This document shows positions 1 through 5,321 of a DNA stretch of 6,721 nucleotides, one piece after another. Numbering within the stretch: position 1 is the first letter of the stretch; each line of letters begins with the position of its first letter. The notes beneath the pieces are model-generated. The model was not told the DNA's origin and searched no databases. It saw only the letters and a program-made list of their open reading frames with translations. This stretch comes from Methanobacteriota archaeon (GTDB lineage Archaea; Halobacteriota; Methanosarcinia; Methanosarcinales; Methanosarcinaceae): contig JAUPKV010000625.1 of NCBI GenBank assembly GCA_030837265.1, positions 1 through 6,721 of the forward strand. Direction: 5' to 3'. Made by a program: the position numbers and the translations under genes.

Positions 1-189
1 ACGCACTAATTTTCCAGTACGTATATCATTGCTCTTATGTCCATGTGGAGCTACTACAATTATATTGCTTGTGCCTTCTATCAATTCAAGAGTTGTATCA
101 ATGGCTCCTCCATCAGTGTTTTCAGGTTGCTCTGTTAAAGTAGTGTCGTTGCCTTGTTCTGCATTAGGTATTGTTGTTTCTTCTGCCAT
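1..189 (-). CDS. Partial CDS, N-terminal 63 residues of a protein of unknown function
   Basis: Read on the minus strand, an open frame starts at ATG 189-187 and runs off the left edge without a stop. The start is chosen because a strong SD, AGGAGGG at 199-193, lies just upstream. Residues 1 to about 38 (MAEETTIPNAEQG...) are acidic and polar, Thr/Asn/Glu-rich and probably disordered. A hydrophobic strand then ends in VVAPHGHK (about residues 45-52), followed by NDIRTGKLVR. The strand-PHG pattern followed by Asp and TG is reminiscent of N-formylglutamate amidohydrolase-like metal hydrolases, but 20 residues are far too few to assign a family, so the function is left open. It has no signal peptide. 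A repeat-rich control region of about 350 bp precedes it, suggesting tight regulation. The frame is clearly coding; the identity is not known. Confidence 0.7.
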   Translation of the reverse strand, partial: MAEETTIPNAEQGNDTTLTEQPENTDGGAIDTTLELIEGTSNIIVVAPHGHKSNDIRTGKLVR

Positions 190-242
190 CTACCCTCCTG
201 CCTTTCAATGTGTGGATGGTTACTATTTGATTGTAGTTATAT

Positions 243-343
243 AAGCACTTTTTTACATTATTTTAAAGCACTTTTTACACTTTAAGTACAGTGTAATTAC
301 ACTTTTTTTACTCGTTACAAAGTAATTACAAAACGATTACAAA
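243..343. repeat. Direct-repeat cluster: three 11-bp repeats and three TTACA boxes at 22-bp steps
   Basis: Three contiguous 11-bp units sharing the 3' half TTACAAA lie at 311-321, 322-332 and 333-343. To their left, TTACAT/TTACAC boxes start at 253, 275 and 297, exactly 22 bp apart. The related strings AAGCACTTTTTTACA (243-257) and AAGCACTTTTTACA (266-279) are also present. The 12-bp perfect palindrome GTGTAATTACAC at 291-302 extends to 14 bp at 290-303. Repeats in 11-bp steps suit a protein binding the same helix face repeatedly, as in operators or plasmid centromeres. The cluster lies upstream of the minus-strand gene at 1-189. Its role as operator or partition site is inference. Confidence 0.6.
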
Positions 344-417
344 AAGTGTATTTTTATATGAAACAAAGAAGAGGAAAATGGGGGTTAAAGGGGCTTTTTG
401 TATGTGCAGGATTGGGT

Positions 418-480
418 GAGTGTAAAAACCTGTTACACTCATAAAATTGAGTGTAACGAGCTTTACACAGTGTAATTACA
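418..480. repeat. Inverted TTACAC/GTGTAA box cluster
   Basis: GAGTGTAA (418-425), TTACACTC (433-440), GAGTGTAAC (449-457), TTACAC (463-468) and GTGTAA (470-475) alternate in orientation. They form nested inverted repeats: 418-425 with 433-440; the perfect 10-bp arms 432-441 with 448-457; and the 13-bp spaced palindrome 463-475. The 14-mer ACAGTGTAATTACA at 467-480 is an exact copy of 288-301, which ties this cluster to the left one. This is most likely a binding array for one dimeric regulator. The protein is not identified. Confidence 0.55.
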
Positions 481-510
481 AGATTTGGAAGGGGAAGGAA
501 GGGAATATTG

Positions 511-536
511 ATGTTATGAGTTATCGCTCATAACAT
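511..536. repeat. Perfect 10-bp inverted repeat after higA
   Basis: ATGTTATGAG (511-520) and CTCATAACAT (527-536) are perfect complements around the 6-nt loop TTATCG. The element lies ten bases beyond the higA stop, where a terminator would be expected, but no T-run follows on the minus strand and the stem is AT-rich. It could be a weak or bidirectional 3'-end hairpin, or a protein-binding palindrome. Confidence 0.5.
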
Positions 537-545
537 ACTATTTAT

Positions 546-962
546 TTAATTTAAAAAGGTTGTCACAGATACATTAAAACGTTGAGATAATGCTTTCACA
601 TCACCTATTGTCATTTGATGCTGCCCTGATAAAATACCATTAATATAGTTGCTATCTCCTATTTCTGGTAAATCCGATATATTATGTTCAGCCATAAGAT
701 ATTTAAGTACATCAAGTTCACTTACATCTGGTTCAGGATAGGAGTTCTTTTCATAAACATGAATCAATGTCCCTAACGTATCCAACAAATCATACAAAGG
801 GTGGCTTTCATCATCTCCAACTATATCTAAAAGACCGTTGAGCATCTCTGTAGCCTGATCATATTGCTGCTGAGTCCTTATAGGGAACACAGGCATAAGT
901 GTATTGAGTCTATCCCATGCAACTTCAAGTGGCTTAATAGCTAATGCTGTCATTGTTTCCAT
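546..962 (-). CDS. higA: HigA antitoxin, type II toxin-antitoxin system
   Basis: This is the antitoxin of a HigBA module. It neutralises the HigB mRNA interferase by binding it and, in the family, represses its own operon. The 138-aa frame has an acidic N-terminal helical part of the COG5499 type (about residues 1-80; VAWDRLNTLMPVFPIRT, then QYDQATEMLNGLLDIVGDD). A C-terminal Xre-like helix-turn-helix occupies about 88-138 (ISDLPEIGDSNYINGILSG, MTIGDVKALSQRFNVSVTTF). The order toxin then antitoxin is typical of hig. The longest start (ATG 962) overlaps higB by 13 nt with AAAGGA only two bases away. The in-frame ATG at 953-951 forms an exact ATGA overlap with the higB stop and gives 135 aa, so it may be the real start. 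The stop lies at 548-546. Recognition of the family is firm. Confidence 0.88.
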   Translation of the reverse strand: METMTALAIKPLEVAWDRLNTLMPVFPIRTQQQYDQATEMLNGLLDIVGDDESHPLYDLLDTLGTLIHVYEKNSYPEPDVSELDVLKYLMAEHNISDLPEIGDSNYINGILSGQHQMTIGDVKALSQRFNVSVTTFLN

Positions 963-1237
963 TTTCCTTTGTCATATTCAGAGTGAGTCAGCACATGTCT
1001 AACATAAACATTATGTCGGTTGAAATGAATAGCGGTTATCAGGCGGTATTTGTTGCCACCTATATTAAAAACATAAAGTTCGCCTACCTTGTCAGCACTT
1101 GGAAACACCTTACGAAGTGCATCAAAGCTGTCAAACTGATTCTTTTCCATAATACGAAACCAGACATCCAGAGGAGTTTGACTATCTGGATATTTCTCTG
1201 CAAATTCGAGTAACGCTTTACGTGAGATTACATGCAT
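950..1237 (-). CDS. higB: HigB toxin, mRNA interferase
   Basis: This 95-aa protein matches the HigB_toxin family (RelE fold), ribosome-dependent mRNA endonucleases. Recognisable features in order are MHVISRKALLEFAEKYPDS at the N-terminus, FPSADKV in the middle, the core strand motif YVFNIGGNKYRLI (about residues 54-66), and the C-terminal VRHVLTHSEYDKGKW. This is the same plan as the roughly 104-aa E. coli HigB (MHLITQKALKDAAEKYP..., VFNVGGN..., THKEYD). It appears full length with basic and His/Tyr residues retained, so it is probably active. It is the first gene of the operon and is translationally coupled to higA. No good SD precedes ATG 1237-1235. A possible promoter on the minus strand is TTGTTA, 17 nt, TAGCAT just upstream, with an ACAAT/ATTGT inverted repeat at 1269-1282 as a candidate HigA operator (both low certainty). 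Confidence 0.9.
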   Translation of the reverse strand: MHVISRKALLEFAEKYPDSQTPLDVWFRIMEKNQFDSFDALRKVFPSADKVGELYVFNIGGNKYRLITAIHFNRHNVYVRHVLTHSEYDKGKWKQ

Positions 1238-1557
1238 ATTTTTATGCTACATCAAACATACTGTTTTAACAATACAAATTGTGTTTAATTCATTTAGGAA
1301 AGAGTATTTAGGGATAATTTGTAAAAACAACCTCGTATAATGCCCCACAATTGATTTCCAGCACCGACCCTTTATGTTTGTATCCCCTTAAAATCATGCC
1401 CTCCAGAATGGCTAAAATCGAGTCATATTATTTTGTTTAATTATTTCAGATGTTTGTGATGGATATAGACAGATGTATAACGCTTGGTTTATGAAAGGAT
1501 AAGATGGGGCTGTGTGAAAGGTGGATTAAAATATTTGATGCGGGATTGAATAGGAAT
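1238..1557. other. Non-coding stretch between higB and the rep leader region
   Basis: Apart from the doubtful 29-aa ORF and the weak higB promoter and operator signals, I see no gene, tRNA-like fold or clear terminator here. Base composition is AT-rich and matches the backbone. Confidence 0.4.
1308..1397 (-). CDS. Possible 29-aa small ORF (uncertain)
   Basis: A short minus-strand frame starts at ATG 1397-1395 and stops at TAA 1310-1308. It encodes MILRGYKHKGSVLEINCGAL followed by nine more residues. GGAGG at 1404-1400 sits just upstream but only two bases from the ATG, which is closer than normal. The peptide has a mix of charged and hydrophobic residues like the beginning of a folded protein, so it may be the remnant of a longer gene rather than a functional peptide. 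I do not recognise it. Confidence 0.2.
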   Translation of the reverse strand: MILRGYKHKGSVLEINCGALYEVVFTNYP

Positions 1558-1586
1558 TTGACAATAGATAATAAATTTTATATGGT
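1558..1586 (+). promoter_or_regulatory. Putative sigma70 promoter toward the rep region
   Basis: A perfect -35, TTGACA (1558-1563), is followed after 17 nt by TATGGT (1581-1586), which keeps four of six -10 consensus bases. A transcript would start just before the first hairpin at 1593 and run through the leader ORF into the replication gene. A shifted -10, TATATG at 1579-1584, has a 15-nt spacer and is less likely. Confidence 0.4.
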
Positions 1587-1592
1587 CTTTCA

Positions 1593-1678
1593 GCTTTTGC
1601 ATGGTGCAGAAGCACGAAGAGCACCGCCACCGCCAAGTGAGATGCTCTTTTGAAACCAATACCAGCGTGCGATGCTGG
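1593..1678 (+). ncRNA. Three-hairpin structured RNA region (candidate leader RNA)
   Basis: Three hairpins follow one another in a segment more GC-rich than its surroundings. GCTTTTGCA (1593-1601) pairs with TGCAGAAGC (1605-1613), nine pairs with one G-U and a 3-nt loop. AAGAGCA (1617-1623) pairs with TGCTCTT (1643-1649) around a C-rich 19-nt loop. CCAGC (1662-1666) pairs with GCTGG (1674-1678). The segment lies directly after the TTGACA promoter and 130 bp before the leader ORF, so it is most simply the 5' untranslated part of the rep mRNA. A separate regulatory RNA on either strand is possible. It matches no RNA family that I know. Confidence 0.35.
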
Positions 1679-1780
1679 ATGAAACGCAAAATTTATACTA
1701 CGGATAGAATATAATCAATAAATAGACCCTTGTAAATGATTTTTTTATCCATGCCATTTTTGTAGTTCACTCCACACCCC

Positions 1781-1802
1781 ACGCTCTCAACCACAGGAGC
1801 GT
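1781..1802 (+). promoter_or_regulatory. Hairpin enclosing the leader-peptide SD
   Basis: ACGCTC (1781-1786) is complementary to GAGCGT (1797-1802) with a 10-nt loop. The leader ORF's SD, AGGAG at 1795-1799, lies mostly in the 3' arm, so folding would restrict initiation at ATG 1808. Confidence 0.45.
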
Positions 1803-1807
1803 AATTC

Positions 1808-1912
1808 ATGCCTCAGCCTACGATCTGCCAGAACCACTACTTCATCGTATCAATTACTGATCTTCACACCATCTCCACACTCACCTCTTGCTATAATGGA
1901 GGTGCAGAATGA
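1808..1912 (+). CDS. 34-aa leader peptide overlapping rep (translational coupling)
   Basis: The ORF begins at ATG 1808-1810 with the SD AGGAG eight bases upstream. It encodes MPQPTICQNHYFIVSITDLH followed by TISTLTSCYNGGAE, and its TGA stop overlaps the rep start as ATGA (1909-1912). The peptide is neutral, without charge clusters, a membrane segment or a recognisable domain, so its translation rather than its product is probably what matters. Ribosomes reading codons 26-33 would melt the hairpin that hides the rep SD. Leader peptides coupled to initiator genes are known in IncFII- and IncL/M-type plasmids; applying that here is inference. Good SD, sensible spacing and exact overlap together make chance unlikely, but the ORF is short. 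Confidence 0.55.
   Translation: MPQPTICQNHYFIVSITDLHTISTLTSCYNGGAE
1882..1904 (+). promoter_or_regulatory. Hairpin enclosing the rep SD
   Basis: CACCTC (1882-1887) is perfectly complementary to GAGGTG (1899-1904), with an 11-nt loop. The rep SD GGAGG (1898-1902) is therefore locked in the stem unless the leader ORF is being translated through it. Confidence 0.5.
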
Positions 1913-3099
1913 CAACTCAATCTAAAATAGACGTCCTTAAGATTTTTGCCAACGACAAGAGACTCATCCTTTATAGACCAGAGTGGAGAGCATTTACAGG
2001 TTCAGTTCTTTCTACCATACTGCTGCAACAGATACTTTATTGGTGGGACAAGATGGGTAGGAAACCGTTCTATAAATTTAAAGAGCCATGTGGTAACAAA
2101 CTTTATACAGAAGGGGATTCATGGATAGAAGAGCTTGGTTTCTCTCGAACTGAGTTTGATACTGCTTTAAAAAAGATTGCAATTAAAGTATCGGCTAAAA
2201 ATCCACCTAATCCTAAATCAAATCACTTGGTAGAATATTGGACTGATATTAACAGAGTTACCTATTACACCATCAATGCTGAGACTCTGGAAAAAGTGCT
2301 GACAGACCTTTACGTAAATCAGGAATCCTACTTTATGCAAGGTGGCAATCCTGCTTTACATGTAAATCAGGAATCCTGCTTTACGCAACGAGGCAACCCT
2401 GATTTACAGCCACCCTCTGATATACTAGCTGTTTCTCCAATAAAATCAGATGTTTTTGCAGACTCGGAGAAGGCAAGAAAACCACCTACAGAGACTACTT
2501 TCATAAAAAAAACTACAGACAACAACCCGAACTTTTCAACACAAAAACCAACCTTACCAAAACCAGCATCTCCGCCGTCCGCCGTTTTTTCAAAAGAATT
2601 AACCAATCTAGTAATTGAGAAAAATCAGTCACCTATGGTCAATAAATTAATAGAACAAGAACTTAAAACTCATTCTGTTGAATATATTACATCATCTATT
2701 TATTATGCTAATGCAAACGCTAAGAAAAATTATAAAGCATTCTTGGGAAAAACAATTACTAATGGGTGGGCTGAGGGGTATGACCCAGAAGCAGTAACAG
2801 TTAAGAGTTCGGAAGATGAAAAGTATAGGATTTTTCTTGAATCAAGACGTCAGATGCCAACTTCATATTTAAAGATGGATGCTGAAAACGGATGTAAAGC
2901 AAGTGCTCAGGTGTTAAAGGAGAGGGCTGAACGTGCAGCTATTAAAAATGAAATAAAAGAAGTGGAACAAGCTCCAGTATTAAGAGGCTCACTCATTGCA
3001 GCAGCACCAAGAGAAACAAAGAAGAGTTTAAGCCGTATCTCATTTGATGGAATTATACCCGCTATAATTAATGGTAATGGACCTAGACCAACAGCTTAA
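1909..3099 (+). CDS. Replication initiator-like protein with internal iterons
   Basis: This 396-aa protein has the layout of phage/plasmid replisome organisers (lambda O/DnaD-type). The N-terminal domain (about 1-130) is helical with winged-helix character: EWRAFTGSVLSTILLQQILYW, then SWIEELGFSRTEFDTALKKI and NRVTYYTI. Next come two 16-residue repeats at 136-167 (VNQES.F.Q.GNP.L). A Pro/Lys/Thr-rich, probably flexible linker spans about 168-230. The C-terminal helical domain (about 230-310) ends in NYKAFLGKTITNGWAEGY, a pattern common at the end of such initiators, and is followed by a basic tail. Its expected role is to bind the repeats within its own gene and recruit the host helicase. The start has GGAGG six bases away and overlaps the leader ORF by ATGA. 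It converges with the MerR-like gene. The family assignment rests on architecture and motif memory, not on a search; a phage-related protein of other function remains possible. Confidence 0.6.
   Translation: MTTQSKIDVLKIFANDKRLILYRPEWRAFTGSVLSTILLQQILYWWDKMGRKPFYKFKEPCGNKLYTEGDSWIEELGFSRTEFDTALKKIAIKVSAKNPPNPKSNHLVEYWTDINRVTYYTINAETLEKVLTDLYVNQESYFMQGGNPALHVNQESCFTQRGNPDLQPPSDILAVSPIKSDVFADSEKARKPPTETTFIKKTTDNNPNFSTQKPTLPKPASPPSAVFSKELTNLVIEKNQSPMVNKLIEQELKTHSVEYITSSIYYANANAKKNYKAFLGKTITNGWAEGYDPEAVTVKSSEDEKYRIFLESRRQMPTSYLKMDAENGCKASAQVLKERAERAAIKNEIKEVEQAPVLRGSLIAAAPRETKKSLSRISFDGIIPAIINGNGPRPTA
2314..2409 (+). repeat. 48-bp tandem repeat of palindromic iterons inside rep (candidate origin)
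   Basis: Two 48-bp copies (2314-2361 and 2362-2409) match at 41 of 48 positions. Each holds a palindrome of about 23 bp: GTAAATCAGG at 2314-2323 and 2362-2371, facing TCCTACTTTA or TCCTGCTTTAC. An extra half-site follows each one (TCCTGCTTTAC 2349-2359; CCCTGATTTAC 2397-2407). That makes six related half-sites in under 100 bp, in frame as two 16-aa repeats. Lambdoid origins have the same plan: palindromic iterons inside the initiator gene, between the DNA-binding and helicase-loader-binding domains, followed by AT-rich DNA, which is also seen here after about 2440. Confidence 0.6.
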
Positions 3100-3124
3100 T
3101 AACCGTTAGCAGCTAAGTTACTCT

Positions 3125-3748
3125 TTAGGTGGGTTTTTCAGGGGATTGTTTTGTCATCAGACCTTGAAGTTCTTTATACAGTTTTTTACGCTTAAAATAG
3201 TTCACAACAGAGAATATACCCTCAAGACTCTCAAGCTCTTTTAAAATCCAAGCTATACGCTGTTTGTCTAACTGTTCCTGCTGCCACTGCTGTTTTACTT
3301 CTTCGGGAGATTTACCGTCTGGGAGATAAAGTAGTTGACTTTTAAGATGAGTGGATAAGTTTTCCAGTTCAACTATATGCTGGTCTTTTTCTTTACATTC
3401 TACATATCTTTTAGCTTGTTCTTCGGACAATTGTTTTTGTAGTTCAAAGATTTTATCTAATAACTCTTTGTCCATAGTTTGAGTTGCTTGAACGTCTTTA
3501 GATATATCTGTTTGAACAGTTTTAAAATCTTGTTTAAACTGCTTTTGTATCTCAGGAATAGATAGCCCTTCACTCTTCATCTGAGCTATTCTATCATAGA
3601 TAATCAGGGCATTATCTGTAAAAAGTAGTTTGTTCTTTTCCCCTCTTTGAATATGTGGGTCTATAATCTGTTTGAACGTGTTTTTACACTTTCTGATAAA
3701 ACTGATATCTAAGTTTGTTCGCTTGGCAAGCTCTTTAATACTATACAT
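3125..3748 (-). CDS. MerR-like HTH and coiled-coil DNA-binding protein
   Basis: The 207-aa protein starts with a MerR-type helix-turn-helix (residues 2-26: YSIKELAKRTNLDISFIRKC). A wing-like stretch follows (GEKNKLLFTDNALIIYDRI, about 37-55), then a second helical segment, GLSIPEIQKQF. Residues about 85-180 are Glu/Lys/Gln-rich with long helices (ELLDKIFELQKQLSEEQAKR, EEVKQQWQQEQLDKQRIAW), probably coiled coil. The basic C-terminus is YFKRKKLYKELQGLM. There are no cysteines placed for metal sensing. MerR-HTH plus coiled-coil proteins on plasmids often act in partition or copy-number control; which of these applies here is unknown. The SD is weak (AGGTAG, well upstream of ATG 3748-3746). A spaced palindrome, TTTTAA/TTAAAA, at 3767-3781 just upstream may be its operator. 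It faces away from the next gene and converges with rep. Confidence 0.6.
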   Translation of the reverse strand: MYSIKELAKRTNLDISFIRKCKNTFKQIIDPHIQRGEKNKLLFTDNALIIYDRIAQMKSEGLSIPEIQKQFKQDFKTVQTDISKDVQATQTMDKELLDKIFELQKQLSEEQAKRYVECKEKDQHIVELENLSTHLKSQLLYLPDGKSPEEVKQQWQQEQLDKQRIAWILKELESLEGIFSVVNYFKRKKLYKELQGLMTKQSPEKPT

Positions 3749-3766
3749 TGGGTTGTTCTACCTGTA

Positions 3767-3781
3767 TTTTAAGTGTTAAAA
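3767..3781. promoter_or_regulatory. Spaced palindrome upstream of the MerR-like gene
   Basis: TTTTAA (3767-3772), GTG, TTAAAA (3776-3781) lies about 20 bp before the start of the MerR-like gene. It is a plausible autoregulatory site in the divergent 139-bp intergenic region, but AT-richness makes chance symmetry easy. Confidence 0.25.
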
Positions 3782-3842
3782 CTGAACTGGATAAAGACAT
3801 ATAAACTGTATTCAAACACAACTCAATATTATTTAAAACCAT

Positions 3843-3848
3843 TATAAT
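3843..3848 (+). promoter_or_regulatory. Possible -10 element for the 3888 gene
   Basis: A perfect TATAAT lies 40 bp before ATG 3888. No convincing -35 sits 16-18 bp upstream, so this is weak evidence in AT-rich DNA. Confidence 0.25.
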
Positions 3849-3887
3849 TACAAGAGATTTTAGTTTGTTCAGTTTGATTTCTCTTAA

Positions 3888-4163
3888 ATGAATAAATTAC
3901 AGGAATATATGATGCAGGATTTTGTTGAAAAAACAACAGTAGCAGAGGCAAAAAAACAGTTGCTTAGTTTTACAATTGATGTTTTAAAAGATGAAGGTGT
4001 CATCTCTGACGAGAGTTTTAATAAGTGGCGTAATATCAAAAGTGGTTCAATTTTTGATGGTGTTAATAGTATATTTGGTTGCTGGCAGTATGGTTTGCAG
4101 TGGAATTATTTGCAGATTCCAATTAAACAAACTGTAATAAAAATCAAAGCTCACCGTATCTGA
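3888..4163 (+). CDS. Small hypothetical protein (91 aa)
   Basis: I do not recognise this protein. It has an acidic/basic helical first half (KLQEYMMQDFVEKTTVAEAK, then FTIDVLKDEGVISDESFNKW). A more hydrophobic, aromatic second half (SIFGCWQYGLQWNYLQIPIK) and a basic end (KIKAHRI) follow. No signal peptide or clear membrane segment is seen. The start is uncertain: ATG 3888 has no SD, whereas ATG 3909 or 3912 (Met8/Met9) have AGGA at 3901-3904 at good spacing, giving 83-84 aa. It is followed after 45 bp by the zinc-site protein on the same strand and may share its transcript. The sharp change of character near residue 65 could reflect a truncated C-terminus, but no continuing frame was identified. 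Confidence 0.5.
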   Translation: MNKLQEYMMQDFVEKTTVAEAKKQLLSFTIDVLKDEGVISDESFNKWRNIKSGSIFDGVNSIFGCWQYGLQWNYLQIPIKQTVIKIKAHRI

Positions 4164-4208
4164 GATGGGTTAATCATTATTTACAATCTAATTAAGGAGA
4201 CCAAGTAA

Positions 4209-4658
4209 ATGTCTGACACTTGTATTTTTCCAGAATGTAATGAGCCTGCTCATTCAATGTTTTGGCAAGGTAAAACCTATTGTTCTGATCATTATTTTAA
4301 ATTAATGAAGGATGAATTTTTTACTTTTTTTGATCAATGGATAGATGGTGATCCACCTGAGCGTTTGAAATATCTTTTTGGTAGGCTATATCAAGAAAGG
4401 GGATACGAAAATATTCTACTTATAAAAGGTGACGAGGAAATAGAAAGTTATTTATCGTCTGCAAGAATTAGGGACAGGGGATTTAACTTTAAAAAAACAG
4501 AAAACGGAACTCAGTTCTCAATCACCAGGCATTTAAACGCTTGGGAAGGGTTGGGACGTAAAGAAAGTGTTGTGCAGACTTGGATCATAAATGTTGTTGA
4601 TGAAACTGCGGAGCTAATAGCACAACGTAATTGGAAAAAAGGTGATCCTGATCTTTGA
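4209..4658 (+). CDS. Hypothetical protein with N-terminal Cys/His zinc-site pattern (149 aa)
   Basis: The N-terminus holds C5-x4-C10-x14-C25-x2-H28 (CIFPECNEPAHSMFWQGKTY, then CSDHYF), a spacing expected for a small zinc-binding knuckle. Residues about 33-75 are helical (FFTFFDQWIDGDPPERLKYL). The C-terminal part looks like an alpha/beta domain (GYENILLIKGDEEIESYL, RGFNFKKTENGTQFSITRHL, VVQTWIINVVDETAELIAQR). The start is well supported: AAGGAGA at 4194-4200, eight bases before ATG. I know no family with this combination, so no function is given. It is probably cytoplasmic. It may be co-transcribed with the 3888 gene, and it converges with the recombinase gene 52 bp away, where no clear terminator is visible. 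Confidence 0.65.
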   Translation: MSDTCIFPECNEPAHSMFWQGKTYCSDHYFKLMKDEFFTFFDQWIDGDPPERLKYLFGRLYQERGYENILLIKGDEEIESYLSSARIRDRGFNFKKTENGTQFSITRHLNAWEGLGRKESVVQTWIINVVDETAELIAQRNWKKGDPDL

Positions 4659-4710
4659 TATTTATTTTGGGACAGCGGGAGCTACCGTGCAAGATAGTAC
4701 GATAGATGGA

Positions 4711-5304
4711 CTAACCAATCTCATTCATAAGCATCTTACAGACCTCCTTGTCCTCAATGCCAAGATACCGCATTGTGATGGCAGGTGAAGAGTGGTTATA
4801 CCTTTTGCAGATAAGTTCAAAACTTGCACCGTGATTAGCTCTTTGATGGTAGCCCCACGTCTTCCTTAATGTATGTGAACCATATTTACCATCTAAGTTA
4901 ATGGATGAAGCCCAAGACCTGATAAGTTTGCCCACAGTGTGGCTGGAGATATGGCTGCCACCTTTTCTTGACTTAAACAGGTAATCATCTGGTTCAGGCT
5001 CAACTTTTTCTATATAATTTTGTAGAGCCTTATGCACTGACTTATTGATGACAAGAAAGTTCTCCTTACCCGTTTTGGTCTCTATTATTTTGACTGCATC
5101 GCCAACTTTAAGACTTGCAACCTGACTAAATTTTAGTCTAACTAAGTCTGATGCACGAAGTCCGTTATTGATACCCATAATCCATAAGAGGTAGTTTCTC
5201 GGGTTGGAGTCTAAAAGTTTGGAAACGGCTTTAATGTCTTTTATTTTGCGTATAGGTTCTACTGTTATGTCTGATCCTTTTTCAATACCAGTTGTATATC
5301 CCAT
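4711..5304 (-). CDS. Minimal tyrosine recombinase/integrase
   Basis: The 197-aa protein is essentially only the catalytic domain of a tyrosine recombinase (XerC/D, FimB class). The signature residues appear in order: Arg50 in NNGLRASDL, Lys77 in IETKTGKEN, His144 and Arg147 in SHTLRKTWG, His171 in YNHSSPAI, and the nucleophile Tyr180 in MRYLGI. All are intact, so activity is likely. The separate N-terminal core-binding domain of Xer/lambda Int (about 100 aa) is absent, as in FimB-sized enzymes and many small plasmid recombinases. The start is supported by AAGGAG at 5317-5312, seven bases before ATG 5304. On a plasmid its most likely job is multimer resolution or DNA inversion; integration is less likely since no phage genes accompany it. 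Candidate target sites are the GTTAGTT inverted repeats upstream. It is not an IntI: the protein is too short and the IntI-specific insert is absent. Confidence 0.85.
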   Translation of the reverse strand: MGYTTGIEKGSDITVEPIRKIKDIKAVSKLLDSNPRNYLLWIMGINNGLRASDLVRLKFSQVASLKVGDAVKIIETKTGKENFLVINKSVHKALQNYIEKVEPEPDDYLFKSRKGGSHISSHTVGKLIRSWASSINLDGKYGSHTLRKTWGYHQRANHGASFELICKRYNHSSPAITMRYLGIEDKEVCKMLMNEIG

Positions 5305-5321
5305 GAGAAATCTCCTTAAAA

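Noticed and set aside
29..244. Plus-strand 71-aa frame at the left edge
   Set aside because: No SD, and it lies opposite the better supported minus-strand gene that has AGGAGGG before its ATG.
944..1213. Plus-strand 89-aa frame
   Set aside because: Antisense shadow of higB, which is a clear family member.
1489..1689. Minus-strand 66-aa frame
   Set aside because: Cys/Arg/His-rich composition without SD; it overlaps the three-hairpin region and reads like non-coding sequence.
1710..1715. TATAAT upstream of the leader ORF
   Set aside because: No acceptable -35 at 16-18 bp; the segment is AT-rich, so chance is likely.
1892..1897. TATAAT as promoter for rep
   Set aside because: It abuts the SD and has no -35 partner. 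It forms the loop of the SD hairpin and codes for Tyr-Asn of the leader ORF.
2367..2606. Minus-strand 79-aa frame
   Set aside because: Antisense to the rep linker; no SD, and low-complexity Gly/Val/Phe composition mirrors the opposite strand.
3106..3116. TTAGCAGCTAA hairpin as terminator between rep and the MerR-like gene
   Set aside because: Only three usable AT pairs with a realistic loop, and no T-run on either side.
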